The notes beneath the pieces were generated by a model. The model did not search any database and was not told the origin of the DNA. It saw nothing but the letters and a program-made list of their open reading frames with translations. DNA of 42,116 nucleotides from Candidatus Aenigmatarchaeota archaeon (lineage in GTDB: Archaea > Aenigmatarchaeota > Aenigmatarchaeia > QMZP01): contig JACPNN010000003.1 in the NCBI GenBank assembly GCA_016185435.1, positions 1-42,116 of the forward strand, given 5' to 3'. The position numbers and the translations under genes are program-made. Positions 1 through 6,918 of the stretch are shown in pieces; the stretch's first letter is position 1, and each line of letters starts with the position of its first letter.

Positions 1-1
1 C

Positions 2-130
2 TTTGGGGACAGATTGGACACGAGGCTGAGGAGAACGACTTATGTAAGGAGCGTACTGAGGGTCATCGCTTATCAGGTTAAGATATATCTGAGAGTCAGG
101 CTGGCTGGGAATGGCTGGTGGGTGAATAAT
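2..130 (+). pseudogene. C-terminal fragment of a probable DDE transposase (cut by window edge)
   Basis: A 42-codon frame is open from the window edge to a TAG at 128-130. It begins FGDRLDTRLRRTTYV and is rich in Arg. The pattern, a basic Gly-Asp-x-Leu-x-Thr-Arg segment followed by a helix, resembles the tail of IS4/IS5-type transposases. It also resembles the other transposase tail at 16769-16921. The upstream part lies outside the window, so I cannot tell an intact gene from a remnant. The family assignment is inference from a short tail. Confidence 0.35.
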
Positions 131-155
131 TAGACACGCTCACTGTATAGTTTAT

Positions 156-166
156 CTTTATAAAGT
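156..166 (+). promoter_or_regulatory. Probable TATA box for the PanD-like/ligase unit
   Basis: The palindromic CTTTATAAAGT is centred at 161. Transcription would start near 187 and leave a leader of about 45 nt before the ATG at 231, long enough to hold the GGTGAT ribosome-binding site. Confidence 0.45.
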
Positions 167-221
167 ATCCTCCTCAAACAGGAGAGTATTAAAATAATAT
201 AAGAAAATGCATATATCGAGC

Positions 222-227
222 GGTGAT
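222..227 (+). promoter_or_regulatory. GGTGAT Shine-Dalgarno site
   Basis: GGTGAT is complementary to the usual archaeal 16S rRNA 3' end (AUCACC) and lies 3 nt before the ATG at 231. It decides that start over the upstream in-frame ATG at 207. The same motif and spacing occur before the cis-prenyltransferase (5657-5662). Confidence 0.6.
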
Positions 228-230
228 TAC

Positions 231-575
231 ATGGAACAAAAAATATTTTGCAGAGCGGTTATACACAACCTAGTCGTTACAGACGCGAAACCCTTTTGTG
301 AAGGGAGTATAGAGATAGATGCAGCCATTATGGAAATGGCTCAAATAACCGAGAGCGAAAGAGTGTTGGTTGCAAACGTATCCAATGGTAATAGAATGGA
401 AACGTATGTTGTGCCTGCAGAAAGAGGATCTGGAAGGGTGGAAACTTCAGGCTCCATGTCTCATCTGGCAAAGCCAGGAGATATCATCTGTGTCATGGCC
501 TTTTTCATAACCGATAATCTGAAGAGGCTAAAAAGGATTGACCTTAATCTCAAAGGAAAATGCAATAAGCTGTGA
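231..575 (+). CDS. PanD-like pyruvoyl-dependent decarboxylase
   Basis: This 114-residue protein has the length and pattern of aspartate 1-decarboxylase (PanD), which makes beta-alanine after self-cleavage at Gly-Ser to form a pyruvoyl group. The cleavage pair is Gly25-Ser26 in the context CEGSIEID. The NGNRMETYVV segment keeps the carboxylate-binding Arg (R55) and the Thr-Tyr pair, and ERGSG is conserved. Against E. coli PanD as I remember it, Lys9 aligns with Val10, Asn72 with Ser73 and Tyr22 with Cys23. The maturation machinery looks intact but the substrate pocket is altered, so the substrate may not be free aspartate. The stop overlaps a GTG at 572, and the ligase ATG follows at 584, so the two genes are probably translationally coupled. 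The fold is secure; the substrate is unknown. Confidence 0.8.
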   Translation: MEQKIFCRAVIHNLVVTDAKPFCEGSIEIDAAIMEMAQITESERVLVANVSNGNRMETYVVPAERGSGRVETSGSMSHLAKPGDIICVMAFFITDNLKRLKRIDLNLKGKCNKL

Positions 576-583
576 GGCTGCCT

Positions 584-1510
584 ATGGCACAATTCAAAAT
601 AGGAGATGTCCTTGAACATCACGACCACAATCAGATCGTTTTCAAGGGAGATGCGCTCAACGTTGCAAAGGAAAGAGGCTGGTTGCTGGAGTTTTCAGAA
701 GGTCAGTTTGTCTATGCAGAAGATCTGACACGATATTTCAAAGCATTCCAGCAGCTATTTAGAGATGAAGTGGCATGTCCTCTCAATTTTGCAGAATGGA
801 TTCTTCCAAGATTGTTACCCCAAGAGATTTTGGAAAAGTTCGGCAGCGTACAATTTGTTCCAAGATCGCTCTTTGAGGTTAAGCAATTTTATGAAAGGCC
901 GGATAAGAGGAAAAACTATTTTCTGGACACCGTCCAGAGCGCTTCTCTGTATTATGCTTTGGCGAAAACACCTCTTAATGATGAGAAACTTCCATTAAGG
1001 GTGTTCGAAACCATTGGAGGCTACCAATGGCGAAATGAGAGGGGGGAGGAGCTTCACGGATTTGACAAATTATACGAATATCTTAAAATGGAACATGTGT
1101 ATGTCGGCTTTCCAAAACAAGTGGTTGAGAGCAGAAGAAAGCAGGCAGAAAAGTATAAGACTTTATTTAGACAGTTGGGTTTGAATTTCAGGATCGTCGT
1201 TGGGGCTCCTTGTCATGTATCTCCTAAGAATTCTGAAAGATATGAAAAAGCTCAAAACCTTGATGAAATCCCGCTTCTTGATTTCGAATTCGAGATCCCA
1301 TACGAAGACAGATGGCTTGAGGTTTGTGGTGCGTGCGTTGAAGAGGACGAAAATACACAAAGTTTTGGAATTCAAGCTAGGAGCGGGGAAAAGCTTTGGA
1401 GCGGGTGCTCTGGAGTTGGCTTGAATAGGTTGGTGTATGCCTATTTGGCACAACATGGATTTGATCCTAATTCCTATCCTCCTAAATTTAGAGCATATTT
1501 GGAACAGTAG
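584..1510 (+). CDS. Class II aaRS-like ligase, resembling amino acid:[carrier protein] ligases
   Basis: This 308-residue protein is a class II synthetase catalytic core with no recognisable tRNA-binding domain. Residues about 147-172 resemble motif 2 (YQWRNERGEEL, then LKMEHVYVG), and 273-292 resemble motif 3 (SGCSGVGLNRLVYAYLAQHG). The layout matches SerRS-derived amino acid:carrier protein ligases, which load Gly or Ala onto phosphopantetheine carriers: an N-terminal FVYAEDLTRYFKAF block, a tail beginning HGFDPNSYP, and zinc-ligand-like Glu170 and Cys275. The first expected Cys ligand seems to be Ser119 in TVQSA. The ATG at 584 follows GAGG at 574-577; a GTG at 572 is an alternative. No carrier-protein gene is visible. 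The class II ligase call is firm; the carrier-ligase subclass is likely but from memory of the family. Confidence 0.65.
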   Translation: MAQFKIGDVLEHHDHNQIVFKGDALNVAKERGWLLEFSEGQFVYAEDLTRYFKAFQQLFRDEVACPLNFAEWILPRLLPQEILEKFGSVQFVPRSLFEVKQFYERPDKRKNYFLDTVQSASLYYALAKTPLNDEKLPLRVFETIGGYQWRNERGEELHGFDKLYEYLKMEHVYVGFPKQVVESRRKQAEKYKTLFRQLGLNFRIVVGAPCHVSPKNSERYEKAQNLDEIPLLDFEFEIPYEDRWLEVCGACVEEDENTQSFGIQARSGEKLWSGCSGVGLNRLVYAYLAQHGFDPNSYPPKFRAYLEQ

Positions 1511-1576
1511 TCTGGACATTATTATCCGTACTAACCTGCATAATTTGTGCCTTCAAAAGCAACATTAAAGACGCAT

Positions 1577-2089
1577 TTAGTATATCTCATCCTTCCTGAA
1601 CCAAAGCCCAATTTCCTTCTCAGCCTCCTCAACCGTTCCTGAAGCATGCACAAGGTTCTTGACGGGCCTCATCTCGACATTTGCCTTTGCTATGGAATCA
1701 GCTCCAAGGTCGCCCCTGATGGTCCCTTTTTCCGCTGCTGCAGGATCCGTATAGCCTGTTATGTCCCGTACCCTTTGGATTGCATTCTCTCCCTCAAGAA
1801 CCATTGCAATCACATTTTCTGAAGAAATGAACTTCCTTAATTGTTCCAGAATCTTTTTCCCATGGGCTTCAGGATTCTCAATCTTTGAGCCTGCCTTCAC
1901 GCTCTTTTCGCCTATTATTTTTGCCAGACCATCAGGATAATGTCTTTTCACAAGGCTCTCATCGGCCCTGAAAAGCTTCAATGCTTTTATCTTCAATCCC
2001 TGCCTTTCATATCTTGAAATAATTTCCCCGATCAGGCTCCTCTCAACCCCGTCAGGCTTCACAACAACCAGCGTCCTTTCAATTGCCAT
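1577..2089 (-). CDS. ndk: Nucleoside diphosphate kinase
   Basis: This 170-residue cytosolic enzyme moves the gamma-phosphate between nucleotides through a phospho-histidine. It starts with ERTLVVVKPDGVERSLIGEI, and the catalytic His148 sits in NLVHASGT. It is about 20 residues longer than the usual 150, with the extra length around residues 53-90, as in some other archaeal enzymes. It lies 26 nt downstream of the UPF0200 kinase gene on the same strand and is probably cotranscribed. A GGAGG lies about 13 nt before the ATG, and a weak TATA-like element sits about 29 nt upstream. Confidence 0.96.
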   Translation of the reverse strand: MAIERTLVVVKPDGVERSLIGEIISRYERQGLKIKALKLFRADESLVKRHYPDGLAKIIGEKSVKAGSKIENPEAHGKKILEQLRKFISSENVIAMVLEGENAIQRVRDITGYTDPAAAEKGTIRGDLGADSIAKANVEMRPVKNLVHASGTVEEAEKEIGLWFRKDEIY

Positions 2090-2115
2090 AATATCTTTTG
2101 CCCTCCATTCTTATA

Positions 2116-2679
2116 TCAATCCTTGTTGCGGGCCTCCAATTCCTTAACTAAGGCATCAATATTCTTATGCAGCTCATCAAGCGTCCCATTATTGTCTATC
2201 CTTTTCTCGACATACTTCAGCACGCCCTCGAAATTGAAGAGCTTTAATTCATTGTTTTCCTGCCTTCTGAACTCTTCGAATGTTTGCGGATCCCCCACCC
2301 TTTTCCTGGATTTCATCCGCTCAAACCTTATCTCGGGCCTGGCATCCACCAGCAATACAATCATGTTTTTCCCGAATGCCTTCTTTGGGACTTCAACATC
2401 CGGAGGTATCCTGATGCCATTTATTATGACTTTTTTCCAGCCGGTTTCCCTTATTTTTTCCACTACAAGCGAACCAAAATACCCCTCCCCATATTTCTCC
2501 CTGCATTCCCTCTGCGTCCTCTGCAGATCATCCCTGCCATGGCTCCTTCCAAGGCTTGTCGCAATCTCCCTCACAATGTCGCCAAACCCAATCATTTTAT
2601 ATCCGTACTTCCCGGCAATGTATTCCGACACTGTGTCCTTGCCGGATCCGATAAGCCCTATAAGGCCAATAATTTGCAT
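2116..2679 (-). CDS. UPF0200 family nucleotide kinase (dephospho-CoA-kinase-like)
   Basis: This 187-residue P-loop kinase has Walker A GLIGSGKDT near the N-terminus and the fold of adenylate or dephospho-CoA kinases. It matches the archaeal UPF0200 family, whose substrate is not settled. The RMKSRKRVGDP segment is the expected lid with arginines. A T/A-rich box (TTTTTAATA, minus strand, about 2702-2710) is centred roughly 27 nt before the ATG, so the message is probably leaderless. It is upstream of ndk on the same strand, which suggests a shared nucleotide-metabolism transcript. Confidence 0.85.
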   Translation of the reverse strand: MQIIGLIGLIGSGKDTVSEYIAGKYGYKMIGFGDIVREIATSLGRSHGRDDLQRTQRECREKYGEGYFGSLVVEKIRETGWKKVIINGIRIPPDVEVPKKAFGKNMIVLLVDARPEIRFERMKSRKRVGDPQTFEEFRRQENNELKLFNFEGVLKYVEKRIDNNGTLDELHKNIDALVKELEARNKD

Positions 2680-2765
2680 AATCTCGATATTTGCAGCAAA
2701 TTATTAAAAAGCTTCTCATAGGCCAGAGGCAGAAATTGCCGAATGCCCAAAAAGAATGGTGGATA

Positions 2766-3722
2766 TTATTTGCGAAGAGACACTGTCACAGCGCTCTCAC
2801 TATTCCCGGCCACCCTGAAACTGGATGTCCTTTCAGCCTTGTAGCCAGATGCTGTCGTCCAGGCGCTGTAAACGCCAGCCCTGAGGCTGCCAAACACGAC
2901 AATGCCGCTGCCTGCCTGGGCTGTCTCATTTCTTCCCACAAACTGGCCTCTGGCATCATAGACATAAACCTTTGCGCCGCTGACGGACTGGTTTGTTGAC
3001 CTGTCAATGACCCTGAACCTGGCCAAGCCTGCAGATGATGGCTGGGCAGTTGGAGACGTGCTCATATTCTCCATTTCAACTGTCGTCTCTATCCTTGCGC
3101 CTCCTGCAATCCTGAAAGTGTCCCTCTTGTCCCTGTAGCCGGCAGCCCTCACAACAAAACTGTAGCTTCCGGCGCCCAGGCTGAAGCCAGCAACCCCATT
3201 TGCTGTCTGCCGGCTTTCCACAAGCCTGCCCCTTTCACCATACATCGCGACTATAGCGCTCAGCCTCCCCCTCGTCGCCTTGTCAATGACATTAATTTTT
3301 ACAGAGCCTGTTCCGGCAGGCGTTGACTCTTTCGCTATCTTCACCATCGTTATCAATAATCTGGTCTCGCTTCCTGCAACAATCCTGAATGTCCCTCTGC
3401 CAGCCTTGTACCCGGCAGCTGTCGCTGAAGCGCTATAAACACCTGCCTTCAGATTAGTGAACACGGCTTCCCCCTGGCCTGTGCCAGAATTCTTTAGGGG
3501 CCCTCCTTTCGCATCATAGATATATATTCTGGCATTGTACAGCAGATCATTTGTCGCCTTGTCTGCGGCAGAAATTATAGCAGAACCTGTATTCTGTACC
3601 GCTTTTTCTCCAGTCTGGACAACATATCCAGTGACAGGAAATTCAGAAACAACCACAATGCCGGATACAAGGAAAGCTAACAGAGCCAGGTAAGTTAAAT
3701 CTATATAGGAATCGTTTGCCAT
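2766..3722 (-). CDS. Membrane-anchored protein with three Ig-like (carboxypeptidase-regulatory-like) repeats
   Basis: The 318-residue product has one N-terminal membrane segment (about residues 8-27, LTYLALLAFLVSGIVVVSEF), then three homologous domains of 75-85 residues at roughly 44-128, 135-218 and 230-318. Each domain has a VIDKAT-like strand, a V/IYVYDARG-like strand, GVYSA.T.AAGYK and a closing FRVAGGSE.. strand. This is the pattern of carboxypeptidase-regulatory or PEGA-like beta-sandwich repeats on the outer face of the cell. A longer frame to 3869 is open, but it would overlap the RfcS C-terminus, so the Met at 3722 just before the membrane segment is preferred. The biological role is unknown. 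Confidence 0.75.
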   Translation of the reverse strand: MANDSYIDLTYLALLAFLVSGIVVVSEFPVTGYVVQTGEKAVQNTGSAIISAADKATNDLLYNARIYIYDAKGGPLKNSGTGQGEAVFTNLKAGVYSASATAAGYKAGRGTFRIVAGSETRLLITMVKIAKESTPAGTGSVKINVIDKATRGRLSAIVAMYGERGRLVESRQTANGVAGFSLGAGSYSFVVRAAGYRDKRDTFRIAGGARIETTVEMENMSTSPTAQPSSAGLARFRVIDRSTNQSVSGAKVYVYDARGQFVGRNETAQAGSGIVVFGSLRAGVYSAWTTASGYKAERTSSFRVAGNSESAVTVSLRK

Positions 3723-3756
3723 CGTATATCTACTTATAATTATGGTTGCCACCCAG

Positions 3757-4728
3757 CTATATATTATTTCTGGCTGGAATGCCAATGCAACAGGCAAGAA
3801 ACGCCTCGAGCTGTATGTCAGGGCTGGCCCCCATATTGATCCTGAACTCCGCGTCAGCCAGCTTGTCAATGAGCCTTAATTTACCTTCCTCCTCCACATC
3901 GAGGCTGTAAATTTCCCTGTGTATGCCCCTGACTATGTCCTCAGCAGCCAGGCCCTGGCTTGTCATCATCTCATGGAGCTTCTTCCTGGAGTCCTCAAAT
4001 TTTTTCCCGATAGCAAGGCCAATCATTTCCCTTATCTCCTTCGGATGCACCATGGACGATATCTCATAAACAATTTTCGCCGTCACTTTCTTGTGCATGG
4101 CACATGCCTGCAATATATTTGTCGCTTTTCTCAGATCGCCTTCCGAGGCATCATATATAGCGTCTATAGCATCCTTTTCCACTTCAAATTTCTCATTGTG
4201 GGCAATCCTTCGGATATACTCGGCAACATCATCTTTCAGCAGTCTTCTGAACCTGAAGACTGCTGTCCTACTCTGAATCGGCTCGATAATCCTGCTCGAA
4301 TAATTGCAGCTCAAAACAAACCGGCATACAGAGCTGAACTGCTCCATAGTCCTCCTCAGGGCCTGCTGGGCTTCCGGAGTCAACGCGTCAGCTTCGTCCA
4401 GGAACATTATCCTGAAGTCTGCGCCAATAGGCTTTGTCCTGGCAAAATCCTTCACTCTCCCTCTAACGACATCTATCCCCCTCTCGTCGCTCGCATTCGT
4501 ATCGCTGAAATTCTCCCTCCAGCGGGGGCCAAAAATCTCCCTGGCAACGGCAACAGCTGCTGTCGTCTTCCCACAGCCTGGAGGGCCGGCAAAAAGCATG
4601 TTCGGCACATTTTTTTCCTTCACCCATGCCTTCAGCCTTTCGACAACATGCCTCTGGTTCACAACATCATCGAGAGAAGCAGGCCGGTACTTCTCTGTCC
4701 AGATTTCAAAGCCCTTCCCTTCCGGCAT
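3757..4728 (-). CDS. rfcS: Replication factor C small subunit
   Basis: This 323-residue AAA+ clamp-loader subunit loads PCNA onto primed DNA. Seen: FEIWTEKYRPASLDDVVNQ at the N-terminus, Walker A GPPGCGKTT, Walker B FLDEADAL, sensor 1 LSCNYSSRI and an Arg-finger region IQSRTAVFRF. There is no intein. The open frame extends to 4839, but the Met at 4728 is exactly 25.5 nt from the centre of the palindromic TATA box at 4749-4758, so translation is most likely leaderless from there. A Met at 4743 is the alternative. It diverges from the MinD-type gene. The large subunit is not in the window. Confidence 0.95.
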   Translation of the reverse strand: MPEGKGFEIWTEKYRPASLDDVVNQRHVVERLKAWVKEKNVPNMLFAGPPGCGKTTAAVAVAREIFGPRWRENFSDTNASDERGIDVVRGRVKDFARTKPIGADFRIMFLDEADALTPEAQQALRRTMEQFSSVCRFVLSCNYSSRIIEPIQSRTAVFRFRRLLKDDVAEYIRRIAHNEKFEVEKDAIDAIYDASEGDLRKATNILQACAMHKKVTAKIVYEISSMVHPKEIREMIGLAIGKKFEDSRKKLHEMMTSQGLAAEDIVRGIHREIYSLDVEEEGKLRLIDKLADAEFRINMGASPDIQLEAFLACCIGIPARNNI

Positions 4729-4748
4729 ACCTAAATTATGCATCTCAT

Positions 4749-4758
4749 TTTTATAAAA
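4749..4758. promoter_or_regulatory. Palindromic bidirectional TATA box (rfcS / minD-like)
   Basis: TTTTATAAAA is its own reverse complement, centred at 4753.5. The rightward ATG (4779) and the leftward ATG (4728) are both exactly 25.5 nt from that centre, the usual archaeal TATA-to-start-site distance. One TATA box therefore plausibly directs two divergent leaderless transcripts. Confidence 0.75.
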
Positions 4759-4778
4759 GCTATGACAAAGAATAATGA

Positions 4779-5537
4779 ATGCAGCAGCAGCGCATAATAG
4801 GCATTGTTTCTGGCAAAGGCGGTGTGGGGAAGACAACATGCACCGTCAACCTGGGCCTGGCGATGCACCTCTTTGGCAAGGACGTGATGCTTGTAGACAC
4901 AGACATCACAAATGCAAACCTCTGCATGCATCTCGGAAACTACTCGCCCCCTGCCGGCGTACAGAAGGCGTTGGGGGACAATACAAGCCCGCTGGATATC
5001 GTCTGCACACACCCTACAGGCCTCAACTTCATCCCTGCTGACATCTCAATGGACTTCATCGATACAGAGCTCCAGGCAACCAAACTCAGGCGCTTCTTAA
5101 GGGACATACATTGCACTGTCCTGCTTGACGGCCCTCCAAGTCTGGAGAACAATGCCCAGGCAGTCATAAAGTCATCCGATGAAATCCTTGTGGTGACAAA
5201 CCCTGAGATGCCCTCTGTGATAGACAGCCTCAAGGTAATCAAATTTGCCAAGATGCTTGAGAAGCCGGTGCTCGGGCTCATACTCAACAGGAATAACAGA
5301 TACTTCAGCCTGACAAAGGAAAATATCGAGCAGGTCTGCGGCGAGAAGGTCCTGGCCCTTGTCCCTGAAGACAGAGACGTCAAAAAAAGCATTTTCCTGA
5401 AACAGCCTCTGGTTGCCCTGAAGCCATATTCAGCAACAAGCATAGCATTCAGAAAATTGGCAGCTGAGCTCCATGGGGAGACATTCAGGCCGCCCGGGAT
5501 ATCCTTCCTGAGAGGCCTGCTGGAAAGGTTCAGTTAA
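4779..5537 (+). CDS. MinD/ParA-type deviant Walker ATPase
   Basis: The 252-residue product has the deviant Walker A SGKGGVGKTT with signature Lys13, the switch I-like LVDTDITNANL and the Walker B-like VLLDGPPSL. These define the MinD/ParA/Mrp class of dimerising ATPases used in positioning. The C-terminus GISFLRGLLERFS could form a short amphipathic helix like the MinD membrane-targeting sequence, which favours a membrane-associated MinD over a chromosome-bound ParA. No partner gene (MinE, ParB, pilus or archaellum component) is adjacent. The start is leaderless from the shared TATA box. The family is secure; the cargo is unknown. Confidence 0.88.
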   Translation: MQQQRIIGIVSGKGGVGKTTCTVNLGLAMHLFGKDVMLVDTDITNANLCMHLGNYSPPAGVQKALGDNTSPLDIVCTHPTGLNFIPADISMDFIDTELQATKLRRFLRDIHCTVLLDGPPSLENNAQAVIKSSDEILVVTNPEMPSVIDSLKVIKFAKMLEKPVLGLILNRNNRYFSLTKENIEQVCGEKVLALVPEDRDVKKSIFLKQPLVALKPYSATSIAFRKLAAELHGETFRPPGISFLRGLLERFS

Positions 5538-5656
5538 GCTTCTGTCGGAGCAGCGGTTGTAAAAAATGCCATATATGGCTGCAATTCACACTGCATTCAC
5601 ACGTCACCCCAGTCATGCATATATATTTACAGGCCACAGTGTCTAATATCAGCAGC

Positions 5657-5662
5657 GGTGAT
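5657..5662 (+). promoter_or_regulatory. GGTGAT Shine-Dalgarno site
   Basis: GGTGAT stands 3 nt before the ATG at 5666 and selects it over the in-frame ATG at 5615, which lies inside an AT-rich TATA-like stretch (about 5617-5628). Confidence 0.6.
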
Positions 5663-5665
5663 AAT

Positions 5666-6352
5666 ATGGGTGACGATGTCGGAGGCAAAAGGCAGGGCAT
5701 CCACATAGGCCTCATACCTGACGGCAACAGGAGGTATGCGAAGAAGAAGAATAAGGCTCCATGGTATGGCCATCTTGTGGGGGCAAAGAAGATGTACGAT
5801 TTTGTGGAATGGTGCACAGAATATCCGGAAATCAAGAGGATAACAATATACGCCTTGTCTATCGAGAACATCGAGAGGGAAAGGGAAGAAGTGGACAAGC
5901 TGTGGGAGATATACAAAAAAGAGTTCCAGAGGCTGCTGACAGATGATAGGATAAGCAATAATGGGATAAGGGTAAGGATACTTGGAAATGACGGCCTCTG
6001 GAAGCCTGGGATGAAAGAGGCTGTGAAGGAAGTTGTTGATTCGACAAAAAATTACTCCAAATACATCCTCAACATAATGCTGGCCTATGGCAGCAAGTTC
6101 GAGATAAACACAGCTGTCAAAGAAATGATAAAGAGGCCTGTCAGCACTATAGACAGGTTCCTCATGGTCAGGGAGCCTCTGGACCTTGTCATAAGGACAG
6201 GCGGCCAGCACAGGCTGTCGAACTTCATGCTCTACCAGGCAAGCTATGCAGAGCTGGCATTCACAAAGAAGCTGTGGCCTGAGTTCACAAAAAGGGATTT
6301 CAGGAAGATTATGGACTGGTATTTCGAGCAGCAGAGAAGGTTTGGGAAATGA
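5666..6352 (+). CDS. uppS: Polyprenyl diphosphate synthase (cis-prenyltransferase)
   Basis: This 228-residue enzyme adds isopentenyl units in cis to make long polyprenyl diphosphate, in archaea the precursor of the dolichol-type lipid that carries glycans. The catalytic Asp19 is in LIPDGNRRYAKK, the GH motif is WYGHLVGAKK, LSIENIERE replaces the usual FSTENWxRP, and the C-terminal signature is RTGGQHRLSNFMLYQASYAE. All signature blocks are present at standard length. It is probably the lipid-carrier supplier for the glycosyltransferase island at 15-28 kb, although not adjacent to it. Confidence 0.94.
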   Translation: MGDDVGGKRQGIHIGLIPDGNRRYAKKKNKAPWYGHLVGAKKMYDFVEWCTEYPEIKRITIYALSIENIEREREEVDKLWEIYKKEFQRLLTDDRISNNGIRVRILGNDGLWKPGMKEAVKEVVDSTKNYSKYILNIMLAYGSKFEINTAVKEMIKRPVSTIDRFLMVREPLDLVIRTGGQHRLSNFMLYQASYAELAFTKKLWPEFTKRDFRKIMDWYFEQQRRFGK

Positions 6353-6446
6353 ACAGATGATTCAGCTTTCTTAAAATTTCAGAACATACGCATAGTAATG
6401 ATTTCAAAATCAAACAAATATCAATAGGCCTCATGTATGCCCCATC

Positions 6447-6495
6447 CAGACGGAAGAGGATGCGCAAGAGTTTCCTCAGCAACGATTATCGTCTG
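6447..6495 (+). other. Possible structured element (nested inverted repeat)
   Basis: CAGACG (6447-6452) pairs with CGTCTG (6490-6495), and inside it GAGGA pairs with TCCTC. It lies in the intergenic stretch between the cis-prenyltransferase and a convergent membrane-protein gene, so it may act as a transcript-end structure or be a small RNA. No C/D or H/ACA boxes were recognised. Confidence 0.25.
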
Positions 6496-6499
6496 AGGG

Positions 6500-6808
6500 T
6501 TAATGGCTTTTGGGGTTTTTGCTTAACCAAGATTGTATAAGATATGAAGCTGCAAAAGGAAGAAAAATAAAAAACAGATATTGCTGCAAAAGATTTTCTA
6601 AAGTTGTGAATCCGCAGCAATGCTTAAGAAGCGCTATCGACTGGTAATTAGCTTTGTATTTATAGCTTTCGTCGAACAGACAATTGCAGTCTACATTCGG
6701 CGAAAATTCTGTTATTGTAATCGAAAAATAGGTTATAAAAAGAAAAGTCCATATAACAGTCAAGAATAAAGAAACAGCCAGCTTCCTTTTTGTCGGCCTC
6801 AAATCCAT
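6500..6808 (-). CDS. Small two-helix membrane protein
   Basis: This 102-residue protein starts MDLRPTKRKLAVSLFLT. It has two hydrophobic helices (about residues 9-29 and 75-94) separated by a loop with three cysteines (DCNC and two in KHCCG), probably extracytoplasmic. The Pro-Thr-Lys-basic start followed at once by a helix is like small uncharacterised membrane proteins common in archaea with reduced genomes. It is convergent with the cis-prenyltransferase gene. No function can be given; coding is supported by the length, the start and the membrane pattern. Confidence 0.6.
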   Translation of the reverse strand: MDLRPTKRKLAVSLFLTVIWTFLFITYFSITITEFSPNVDCNCLFDESYKYKANYQSIALLKHCCGFTTLENLLQQYLFFIFLPFAASYLIQSWLSKNPKSH

Positions 6809-6918
6809 AATATGATTTGCCAGCCAGATATATATCCAAAAGCCAGCCCATACCGCATATTGTGGCAGAAATGAATGGAAAACGATTTATTTAAGCCGAG
6901 CAGTACAACTACTTCTCC

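Noticed and set aside
1163-1519. 118-residue minus-strand frame inside the ligase gene
   Set aside because: A shadow of the ligase, which has conserved class II motifs.
2123-2707. 194-residue plus-strand frame opposite the UPF0200 kinase
   Set aside because: A shadow; its Ser/Leu-rich product is the antisense of a P-loop kinase with clear motifs.
3723-3869. N-terminal extension of the Ig-repeat protein
   Set aside because: It lies over the rfcS C-terminus and its sequence has no exported-protein character; the Met at 3722 precedes the membrane helix directly.
4729-4839. N-terminal extension of RfcS
   Set aside because: It would span the TATA box and run into the divergent MinD-like gene; the conserved RfcS start is a few residues after the Met at 4728.
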